DNA of 64,000 nt. Source: Parastagonospora avenae f. sp. tritici 18332-5. Its lineage: Eukaryota; Ascomycota; Dothideomycetes; Pleosporales; Phaeosphaeriaceae. Positions 55,719 through 64,000 of the stretch are shown in pieces; positions within the stretch are counted from its first letter, which is position 1, and the number at the start of each line of letters is the position of its first letter. The stretch lies in the NCBI GenBank assembly GCA_022559985.1, contig JAFJTR010000066.1:108652-172651 (forward strand), given 5' to 3'. Made by a program: the position numbers and the translations under genes. The notes under the pieces are model-generated. The model was not told where the DNA came from, did no database searches, and saw only the letters and a program-made list of their open reading frames with translations.

Positions 55719-56382
55719 GATGTCGTAGATGTCGGTAGAGCAGTCAAGTTCAGTACACTATGTCGAAGTGGAAGAAGGAGAATGGAATGCAAAGGAGAAA
55801 AGCAGATACTACTGTGATTGAAAAAGTGGATAAAGCAAACCCGCCAGTGCAAACAAGCTCCAACTTAATCGTACGTCACTCTTCCGACACCTGCAGGATC
55901 TGGGGTCCAAGCGTGCCCCGCACAAAACCTTGTCAAGTGACGGATCAGCCACACTAGTCATTGGTTCCCGCGACGGAGCGCCTGGCCGCTTGTGATACGC
56001 ATTGCTGCGGGGATGGTTGCGCCTTGCACAGTCCTTGCATTGCATCTTCTTCGTTGGAGCCGGGCAGCTAGGAGAAGCAAAACGTTGATCGTGCAATTAA
56101 AACTGTCTGGGTATCTCTATCTAAGCTGTAGAATCGAATTGTACCTCCTGGCATCGAAGGAAAGAAACACCGGCGCTGCAAGTAAAAAGTGCTGCTGCGG
56201 ATCAGGCAGACACGAAGATGTAAAGCCCCTACTCCCGTATTTCAAAGTCCGGCTGGATCGCCGATTCGTCCGCGGAACACACCCTTGAACGCCCAGAGAA
56301 AACCAACACATTGGGTATCACCACCATCTCGAGCCGATAGTAACCACCATTGCGGAAGTTTCAGGATTTATCACGTCAGCGC
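55719..56382. other. Intergenic region between HOS3 and the DUF1774 gene
   Basis: These 664 bp hold the HOS3 3' end and the DUF1774 promoter, both on the minus strand. No gene or repeat is supported. Confidence 0.45.
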
Positions 56383-59300
56383 TCAGCGGGCTGGCGTATC
56401 CGGCACCTCCCAAATATCCTGCCGGTTCTCCTCTTCCTTGACACCCTGTTGTCCAGCTCCCGCAGATGCGAAAGGTATGACACCATCTGCCGTGAATACC
56501 GGTAAGCCTTGCTTCTTGCTCGGCGGAGACATTGGTGTCGGGCCACTCAGCTCAGTGTTTGGCGGGAGCCATTGCAAGGGCGCATCTGCATTCTTGGCAT
56601 CCTCCAACGCAGCAGGTGCAACACCAAACGATTGCGTAGTGTAGTTGACGAAGTCGTGCATGCTCGATGGGGGCGGAGGTGGAGGTGTTTCCGCGCGAGG
56701 AGGCGGGGTGATGTTCTGCACTGGTTCGGAGACAGTGATAAAAGATGGCTTCGGAAGCTGTTCACGAAGCTGCTCAATGGGAGTGTTTTCGTTTGGTGGT
56801 TCAGCACGGCCAGCAGACGTTCGACGGTCAACAGTCGAAGCATCTGCGACTGCAGATCCAGCTTCTGTAGAGTGCGAAGGGGGCGGCTGGACGAGGGCTG
56901 AGACCGAATCAGGCTGCACCGGCTGGGGCTGTACTAGAGTCGCAGTCGCAGTAGTCAGTACCTTTGGAGGCTCAGGCGCAGCAGGAACAACTCCCGGGTC
57001 AATAGGCGAAGCCGGCTTCGATGACTTGGGTGGCCTTCCGGGACCTCGCTTAGCCGTGGTCGGTTTGGCTGGAGGCTTTGTGGCGGTCGTACGCGGTGCA
57101 GCAGGCTTCCTCGTGGTTGTCTTCGCTGGAGCTTTCTTAGCCGCTTCCGCTGCCTTCTTCTCTTCCTTCTCTCTTTCCCTAGCCTCATACTCTTCTTTCG
57201 GGGGTAGCTTAAGTGTAATGCGCTTGAGGCCTGATGTGAGCGCATCCATGTCGTCGTTCTCCTTACCCTTCGATACACCAGTCTTGCTTGCATAGTTGGA
57301 GGGCACCCGTGGTACTGGCGGACGCTGGGCTGCACGCGCAGTGGCCGCCGTAGTAGCGCCTCGGGGTTTCTTGACGGCGACACTGGTTGTTGGAGCAGCG
57401 GCGGGTGCTACGCTTCTTCTCCTCGAAGCAACGCTAGGCTCACGACTGGCACTCCTGTCGCCAATCGAAGAGACGCTTGATGCAATGCTCATTCGCCGCG
57501 AAACAGAACGAGATGTTGGGGCAGGCTCCGTGGTGGCTAGCTGAAAGTCGGCAATGGTCTGTCGTCGACTTGTCCTTGATTCCGGTCGTAGAGATGCCTT
57601 CTCCTCGCCAGAGGCAGGATCAGCATAAGTTGTGGCAGCTTTACGTCCTCGTAGCTGTCGGCCAGATGGATCCAGGTGTACCGAGCTTAGTGGCGGCGGT
57701 ACCGGCTTCTCCTTCTTGACTTTGGGCTCAGCAAGATCCTCAGGCTTGTGACTTCGAGTTTGTCGATCCGATGGAATCAAGAGCTGACTCAGGGAATAAG
57801 CCGCTGTCACCCAATCAACTTCTGGTGGCGGTGGTGTCGGAGCCCGCGAGGGACTAGAGGGATATCTTGCGCCCAGGCTACGTGATAGTTTGGTGGGATC
57901 GACCACTTTGGCAACGAACGATTGTGTCGGTGAGGAGAAATGTGCTGGTGCTCCAGCTCGTGGCTTCTTAGGCGCTACAGCCGGTGCCGGGTTGACCATA
58001 TTCTCCAACTCTGTTAAATTGGACACATGCCACCAGCGAGGATCATAGCTGACGGGAGTGGCGTCGGGTCCAGCCGGCTGCATCGAAACATCTTCGTCGC
58101 GCATGCTCAGCCCACCCAACCGTTGTGACATGTCGAAAGCAAGGCCTTTTGATGGCGCTGAGTCATTCCATACTTGCCCATCGCAGAGTCCAGCGAGATG
58201 GCTCATGACACCACTGGAAAGTGCCCGGTCGCTGTAGCCACCTTCAAGCACTGAGACGACGCGACCATCAGCGCCAGTACCCTCTTCTTCGGCAAGATGT
58301 ACAACATCTCGAGTGAACCGTGCGTAGAACTCAGTAGGAACGTTGACGGAGTGGCGCTGCATACCTGCCGTCTCGTGCTCGCTCGCGTCGAACCCAGCAG
58401 ACAAGAAGATGGCTGCTTTTGGTGCAGGGTGATTTGGCGATGTGCTGAGGCGCTTGGTGTGGTACTTCAAGTACTGCCGGGTCTTCTCGAGCAGGACCAT
58501 GTACTTCTCCTCGTAGATCTTCCAAAACTCTTCAGGTGTCCTCCAAGATTGCAAATGCACGTTCCAGATGGACTGTCCGTGGGCATTGTCGATGCACAGA
58601 CTGGCTGCCTGAACTTTATCGTCGTCGCCATCCTCGCATGGATAAGAGTTGATGTCGTGCAAGCTGAAATAGCCAATGGATGTTTTCTTCGAGTTGGGGG
58701 TGTTCCGCGACATCCCCTGGACTTTCTTGTTGCGCGCCCAAGTGATGGCTTGCGAGCCGTCTCCGTGGTGCAAATCGAAGTCGATGATAGCGGCGTGTGT
58801 CAGACCATACTTCATGATGGCATGCTCAATGCCGACATGCACATTATTCAGCCAGCAGAACCCAGAAGGATAGTCGTCTGAGCAATGATGGCCTGGCGGG
58901 CGAATGCATACAAATGCTCGCGAGGGGCCATCACCCGTGCTGGTTCCCTGGAAGACGGAATCAACAGCTTCCAATACGCCTCCGAGCGCACCCTTGAACG
59001 CATTCATGGACTCCGCACACAGATAGAGATCGCCTGAATGCAGCTCTTTCTTCGAGGTTTGACCAGCAATAGCAGGCGCATCACGCACCAGCTCTTTCCC
59101 GGTCGATGCTAGCTTGCGCTCAGCGTTGTTGCACAAAGAATCAAGTTCGCCCATCCACTTTGTGCCATGTACGTTGGTTACGACCGGTGACGTGATGTCC
59201 ACCATGCGCGACGTCTTGCGAATCCTGAAGGGTATACGCTCGGGGGCATTATCATATGGGTGTGGCGGGTGACTGCCTTCCATGTGGCGGTCGCCCAGTC

Positions 59301-60048
59301 GCACGTAGGCTGCTGATATGCCGAGTACGCTCGCGAGTATCCGCTCTGGGCGTTCCATGATCAGGCTCAGCATGCCCTTGGGTGTTTTTGGCCGCGAAAA
59401 GCGATGGCCATAGCATTGGTCGTGAACAATAACAATAGTCCCTGCTTTGACCGTGCCTTCCATTCCATCGTGGCGCGCCAAATCTTTCTTGAAGAACTCG
59501 TCGGCGACATCGATTGCGCGCAAGGGTGGCTTCTCTTCTGGCGGTGGGTGTAGCGGGCTCTTTGCGCCAATTGGCGAGGGCATGTTTGGGACGAAAGAGG
59601 AGCGTCGTGAAGGGCCTCCGCGTGGAGAGCCGGGTGGATCGCCGCGAAGAGACGATGTCGATGATTTCCTGACGAGTGCGGGGGAAGATGCGCGGCTTAG
59701 ACTGACCGTGCTGGAGCTGCGACGGAGAGAATTGGGTGCGATGCCCGGGGATGAGGGTGTTCGGTGGAGTTCCGCGGGCCGTCTAGGCGCATTCAGACCA
59801 GGCGACTGCGGTAGTGGCGTATTTGTAGCGGCTTGGAGTGAAAGTCGTTTGTGGGGGTGGGAAAGGAGGTTCGCGTCATTGTTTGTTTGGCGCGCCCTGC
59901 TGGGGGTGCTGGACCTCGAGCCGGGCGCATACTGTTGGTGTTGATTCTGCATCGTGACCCTGCCTGGTCGCGTGGCGACGCGTGTCTCGTTGTTGGCCGT
60001 GAACCTTCTCCTATGTGTCTTGGTGGTGAAAGAAAGGGCATGGGCCAT
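56383..60048 (-). CDS. HOS3: Hos3-type class II histone deacetylase
   Basis: A single exon encodes 1,221 aa from ATG 60048; a second in-frame ATG at 59952 (MQNQHQQYAPGSR) may be the real start because the first 32 residues look like leader sequence. Residues 1-170 are Ser/Pro-rich. The deacetylase domain (about 195-630) has RPPGHH (383-388), the zinc and general-base motif DFDLHHGDG (423-431), SAGFDASEHE (550-559) and LEGGY (601-605), so all catalytic residues are present. The C-terminal half is disordered and basic, with an AT-hook-like RGPGRPPK near residue 1000 and Pro-rich segments. The protein removes acetyl groups from histone tails or other proteins. Yeast Hos3 acts without a co-repressor complex. 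Confidence 0.95.
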   Translation of the reverse strand: MAHALSFTTKTHRRRFTANNETRVATRPGRVTMQNQHQQYAPGSRSSTPSRARQTNNDANLLSHPHKRLSLQAATNTPLPQSPGLNAPRRPAELHRTPSSPGIAPNSLRRSSSTVSLSRASSPALVRKSSTSSLRGDPPGSPRGGPSRRSSFVPNMPSPIGAKSPLHPPPEEKPPLRAIDVADEFFKKDLARHDGMEGTVKAGTIVIVHDQCYGHRFSRPKTPKGMLSLIMERPERILASVLGISAAYVRLGDRHMEGSHPPHPYDNAPERIPFRIRKTSRMVDITSPVVTNVHGTKWMGELDSLCNNAERKLASTGKELVRDAPAIAGQTSKKELHSGDLYLCAESMNAFKGALGGVLEAVDSVFQGTSTGDGPSRAFVCIRPPGHHCSDDYPSGFCWLNNVHVGIEHAIMKYGLTHAAIIDFDLHHGDGSQAITWARNKKVQGMSRNTPNSKKTSIGYFSLHDINSYPCEDGDDDKVQAASLCIDNAHGQSIWNVHLQSWRTPEEFWKIYEEKYMVLLEKTRQYLKYHTKRLSTSPNHPAPKAAIFLSAGFDASEHETAGMQRHSVNVPTEFYARFTRDVVHLAEEEGTGADGRVVSVLEGGYSDRALSSGVMSHLAGLCDGQVWNDSAPSKGLAFDMSQRLGGLSMRDEDVSMQPAGPDATPVSYDPRWWHVSNLTELENMVNPAPAVAPKKPRAGAPAHFSSPTQSFVAKVVDPTKLSRSLGARYPSSPSRAPTPPPPEVDWVTAAYSLSQLLIPSDRQTRSHKPEDLAEPKVKKEKPVPPPLSSVHLDPSGRQLRGRKAATTYADPASGEEKASLRPESRTSRRQTIADFQLATTEPAPTSRSVSRRMSIASSVSSIGDRSASREPSVASRRRSVAPAAAPTTSVAVKKPRGATTAATARAAQRPPVPRVPSNYASKTGVSKGKENDDMDALTSGLKRITLKLPPKEEYEAREREKEEKKAAEAAKKAPAKTTTRKPAAPRTTATKPPAKPTTAKRGPGRPPKSSKPASPIDPGVVPAAPEPPKVLTTATATLVQPQPVQPDSVSALVQPPPSHSTEAGSAVADASTVDRRTSAGRAEPPNENTPIEQLREQLPKPSFITVSEPVQNITPPPRAETPPPPPPSSMHDFVNYTTQSFGVAPAALEDAKNADAPLQWLPPNTELSGPTPMSPPSKKQGLPVFTADGVIPFASAGAGQQGVKEEENRQDIWEVPDTPAR

Positions 60049-62385
60049 GACGATGCGCCCGGGCTGCCGTGTTCACAGGTTGCTAGGCGAACCAAAACAG
60101 GGTTCACGCCTATGCGCCGAAGCGAGACACCATCATCCGCAGTGCATAGGGCTGACCCGCATCACCCACGAAGTACACCTCTCACTGGAATGTTCATGAT
60201 TTCGATATAAGTCCAAGTTCGATCATAATCCATGATTCAAAATAGGCGTTCCTGCACTCTAGATCATAACTATCACAAATTCTCCATGCATTCGCCCGAC
60301 GCTGACATGGAACACCAGGGCAAGTTTGATACGGAAATACTTGTTCATGGAGAGGCTCAGACTGTCCCGCTGCACCTTTCAGACCGCATGCAGATGGTCA
60401 AATTATCATTCAGCTTTCTCCTTTTTCCAGGTGGCGACTGCTTCCTTGGGAAAGCTTTCACGCGAGTCCACGTGATATGCATCAATTAGACTTCGCGGCT
60501 GGAACCCGACTACCCCTCCCGGGGCTCGCTCCAAAACCGTATCCGTAGAGAACGCCGCTCGTGGAAAAAAAAATTCTTCGAAATCATTCGGAAAACAAAG
60601 CGAGAAGAACCACTTCTGCCGTTGCACAGGGACTCAAACGCCATCGACGTTGACGATAAGCCTCTACCGTACACTGCACTTCCCACAGCATCTCCGGCTA
60701 TCACAAACTCCCTGGAATCTCGGCTTCACCAAGATCACGACCTGACGAACCGAAAGACGGCAGACGGAGTAAAGTAGATCAGCCCAGCCATGGCATATAT
60801 GCCTGATTGTCGAGTTCGACAGCTGCAGCGCTACCTGATCGAAATCATCGCGCTGACTCTAGATGCGGATTTCGACAAGCTGAACGCCGCTTTGTACAAA
60901 GAGGACGTTACAACCGGGACAAAATTCTATTTTCTCCGACGGTGAGCGTGCAGAGCTTCTCGCCCTCTCGCAGCTCGCTATCAAAGTCCACGATCTTCAT
61001 AAGCAAAACTTCGCCGTACCCGAAACAGACCGGTGAATCCTCCGGAGCGCCATCATTGAGCCCGTTAGACACCTGGCCCTTGGGTTGATAGACTCAGATG
61101 CAGTCGACTACATAGCCTGGTACGGCCAGCCGTTGACACGTCCACTTGCCTGAGCCGAGACCTTACCGGGATATTGGAGGACAAAGCATATCACGCGAAC
61201 TTTTTCACTTGGACTCTATGACGATGAGCCCGACCAGTCCATGATAGGAATTTTCAAGCTGATATCTTTGATCGCGATGACAAACGAAGTCCGCGCAGTA
61301 TTGGACCAGGCGTTCGATAAGTGCTGTGAGAAAGAGGGGTATAATATGCGCGATTGCACATATCGCATCGCCCCTATTAGATGGTGGTACCATTAACTGT
61401 ACCTTGACGTACTGTATTACAGGAACGACACGTACAGACCAGCTATATGCGGTAAGCGATATACAAACGATTGCTTGTGCGGAAAGAAAGCTCCGTTGGG
61501 CGAGGTAGCACGTATAGTCATTTATGAAGAGCGATTCCAGGCGGAACTCCGGAAAATAGTGATGGCTGGGGATGCTTTCGAAGTTCTTACGCGTGCTAGC
61601 AGCTTGCTCCGCCGACTTTCAAGTCGGTGAGCAAGAATCAATGCATCCATTTATAGAGCAGATCAAATAGTAGTGTTTACGCAGTCTGTCCGTACATAGC
61701 AATCCTCATTATCACGTGAGCTGCCGATGCACAGGCCTGCAGGCCTGTGCGCAGCAGATTTGTATATGAACGCGTTCGTACGATAGATAGAACATCATCA
61801 ATCTGCAGCAATATATACTCATAACTTGATCAACCCCATCGTACAATATTGTGCACCCACTTACTGCAACTATCGCGCTGCAAAGGAAGTGCTATTAACA
61901 CAGTCACTACCAAATCAAACCAGTATTGCATGTAGACATTGAGAAAGTAACACCAAATCCCATGTGCTACTATTCTATGTAAATAGTATATATATAGTTT
62001 ACCTAATGTTCATGTACATGACTTGAGAAGAGACTGCAACTCCGCACTAAGCCGTCGTCACGGAGTTCGAAAAGTGAATACGAATCGTGTCAGGCAGACA
62101 AGATTGTGTATCTTTGAAGAACAAGATACCCGTGACCGTGTTTTGAAGCCGGTTGCGATTGCTGGAAAAGGGAGGCTATTGCGGATAGTAAATAGCGTAC
62201 ACGGCCTACATATACGAGGGTTATCTATTCGAATCTCAGCGTGGCATTTCCATGGACTTTGAACATGACTGGAGCGCCATGTCAAGATTGATGAGAACCT
62301 TAGGCTCGTTGATAAAAGTTTTCGCGGACAACACCCAGCTGGATTGATCAGATGATGAACATAAGTTCACCTAATCTGCTCGCTG
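60049..62385. other. Long intergenic region
   Basis: About 2.3 kb upstream of HOS3 hold its promoter and, further on, A/T-richer DNA with no supported gene. Short frames at 60807-61088 and 61205-61508 are unconvincing. Confidence 0.4.
61729..61750. repeat. Perfect 22-bp palindrome
   Basis: The 22 bp from 61729 read the same on both strands: GCACAGGCCTG followed by its exact reverse complement CAGGCCTGTGC. There is no loop, so it could be a dimeric protein binding site or a cruciform. It lies in gene-free DNA. Confidence 0.9.
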
Positions 62386-62717
62386 ATAGCATCTCCTGAA
62401 GATATACGTACTGCTGGTAAGGAAATAGAGATATGGTAGGAGCCAGTAAAGTGCACCCGGCATGAGGATAAGTCAGGAGCTCAAAACAATTGCATTTACA
62501 AAACAAAGGCACTTATCAAGTCCAGTAAGGGTGGGATTCCTTTCTGTGACATGACTCCCCGATTATAGATTGTGGCAAGATGATACTTCCTGTATATCTT
62601 CATATTTCTACTACTCAGCATATTTTGATGCTATAGCATCTCCTGGAGGGACACATTCTGCTGGTGAGTATCAGGAATTATTGTATGAGTCAGTGAACTA
62701 CATCCGACACGATGAGA
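62386..62717. repeat. Two-copy degenerate direct repeat, period 247 bp
   Basis: ATAGCATCTCCTG at 62386 and at 62633 starts two copies that go on with an A/G-rich stretch, (C/T)TGCTGGT(A/G)AG and then (G/T)AG(C/T)CAGT. The copies are about 85 bp long and differ mainly by substitutions. Each contains CTGCTG followed by a donor-like GTAAGG or GTGAGT. No frame is shared. Confidence 0.7.
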
Positions 62718-62851
62718 AACGGTTGGCCTAGCGCAATATGGCGACATAAACTGTATGCCTCCATTCTGTTGACATGCGTCGACTACATACTGTCAACACA
62801 GATCGCAGCTTATCTAGATCGGTCGACTCTTCAACTAGTTTGCAACGCTAA

Positions 62852-63919
62852 CTAAGCATAAAAAGCTTTAGACTGCGGGCTTGTAACTGGCTGACTCGTA
62901 ATCGTGCAATGACCGACACAGCTTTCGGTAGCTGCCGTGATAATACCCCATTTGACCTTCGCAAGACGTGCATCTACGTCATCCTCTGGCGGGTGACAAG
63001 CTGCACTAATAACCAAGCTGCAATGAGAGGCAGGTGGTATATGTATGTCAATCTCTCTCAGAAGCTGGAAAAGTACCGCAACAAGCAGCAGAAACAAAGT
63101 CAGGATGAAGGTCAGGAGGCTTTGGGTTGAGTATCCGCAAGTGCAGACAGATTCAGGATATAACGTCCCATTGCGCCGGCGAACTTCTTGGCGCACAAGG
63201 AAGAGCGATTGCGACAGTAGCCAATGCAACACGCCTGACATGAAAGCAAGGGGTATGGCCCAGCGTAGTGCTGATTGTAGAAAGTGTGTACTGCGCTGCT
63301 GCCCAGACGGATTCGTGACACGGAGTCCTTTTCGATGTGTGGCGTACTGGTTCCATTCCTTCGCGAAGCAAATTGATGTACAGAAACGATTAATCGAGAG
63401 ATAGAGGAAAGACAAACAGACTTGGGGCACATTTGCGAGGAATGCTACCTTGAGGATGCCGCGAGCATCGAAAACTGTCGATGTTGTTGAGATTATGGAT
63501 TGAGATGCGGTACCCCATGAGTAAGAGTTATGTCCCGGACTTTTAGCCACCATTAAGGCTGCGAAGGTCAACGTGAAAGATATGACACTGGTATATGTTA
63601 GCTGTGCACATGGGGTAGAACACGGAAGAAAAGGTGTTAAAAATACCATGGGAAATAAGAATGGTGTAGGGTGTGCTTACATTACTGCTGCTGACCATAT
63701 TCGCGTTCCACCTAGTAAAACTAGAACAGGCTTTCTGCCAGCCCTCCATGGCTGTCTTTCAGATCTCGCGCTTGTACTGCAAATTTGAGCCTTCTGTAGA
63801 GTACAATTCCCTTCTGTGCCTACTTCAGGTCTATCCAGGAACGTAGCTATAGCATCGCCATAAGTGATGACGTAGTCTGAGGGTTGCATGCGAATGGCAT
63901 ACTGTAAGAGGCTGAAGCC
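62852..63919 (-). CDS. DUF6536-family membrane protein, C-terminal part (5' truncated)
   Basis: Two exons are visible: 63919-63686 (78 codons) and 63601-62852 (249 codons and stop), joined across an 84-nt intron (donor GTAATG, acceptor GCACAG). A TACTAAT...TTAG branch-acceptor before 63919 shows that more exons lie beyond the window end. The visible 327 residues include GDAIATFLDRPE, hydrophobic segments (ISFTLTFAALMVA, LALRW-type helix at ALRWAIPLAFMSGVLHWLL, LLTFILTLFLLLVAVLFQLL) and the family-like ending SHCSLVISAACHPPEDDVDA, then VKWG and GHCTITSQPV. These fit the C-terminal half of fungal DUF6536 proteins, multi-pass proteins of unknown function. Confidence 0.82.
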
Positions 63920-64000
63920 CTAATTAGTAGTACTCGGCTTGTAGCCTTTGTTAGGGTGTTGTTGGGTGGAACCCTCGGACCTTCATCGGCGCTCTAGGAA

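Noticed and set aside
60807..61508. Short frames on both strands upstream of HOS3
   Set aside because: They overlap one another, lack motifs and lie in A/T-richer gene-free DNA.
1..64000. Transposases, reverse transcriptases, CRISPR arrays, rRNA genes
   Set aside because: None was recognised on either strand on direct reading; short degenerate remnants could be missed without a profile search.

Overview
The window looks like nuclear DNA of a filamentous ascomycete, most likely a Dothideomycete of the Pleosporales type. The evidence is short introns (46-60 nt) with GTRNGT donors, CTRAC/CTAAY-like branch points and YAG acceptors, fungal gene families (Mrp51, Bbc1, Hos3, DUF1774, DUF6536, class II peroxidase) and many small lineage-restricted genes. 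The class assignment is an inference from protein style, since no database was searched. || Layout. 1-14 kb: the tail of a coiled-coil protein, a small membrane protein, a 2x tandem repeat, an F-box-like gene fragment, a 437-aa unknown, then a conserved block with BBC1 (minus), divergently paired RTR1 (plus) and MRP51 (plus). 14-25 kb: long intergenic DNA, a 610-aa basic coiled-coil protein with a long pyrimidine-rich leader, a chromo-like-domain protein and a 600-aa unknown. 25-27 kb: an intact DHA1-type MFS exporter. 27-47 kb: a gene-poor accessory stretch holding small lineage-specific genes, several of them broken by stops or frameshifts, a candidate intron-hosted box C/D snoRNA array (36.2-38.6 kb), a three-copy tandem exon-intron repeat (40.27-40.97 kb) and a 68-bp G tract. 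47-51 kb: a secreted class II heme peroxidase next to a broken kinase-like gene. 51-60 kb: a second conserved block with EMC4 (minus) divergent from the AP-2 beta adaptin gene (plus), a DUF1774 membrane protein (minus) and the Hos3-type histone deacetylase (minus). 60-64 kb: repeats, a 22-bp palindrome and the 3' part of a DUF6536 membrane protein that runs off the end. || How the parts relate. The conserved blocks hold housekeeping functions: endocytic actin regulation (BBC1) and endocytic cargo sorting (AP-2 beta), Pol II CTD dephosphorylation (RTR1), the mitoribosome (MRP51), ER membrane insertion (EMC4) and chromatin deacetylation (HOS3). Their reading frames are long and intact. Most small genes in the accessory stretches carry a stop or frameshift, so the breaks are unlikely to be uniform sequencing error and look like gene decay. 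The most interesting signal is the 36.2-38.6 kb array: introns of about 165-210 nt separated by 61-66-nt exons without a usable frame, with a C-box motif (RTGATGW) 36-41 nt after each donor and a D box (CTGA) about 60 nt before the acceptor in the three best units. That is the architecture of a non-coding snoRNA host gene.
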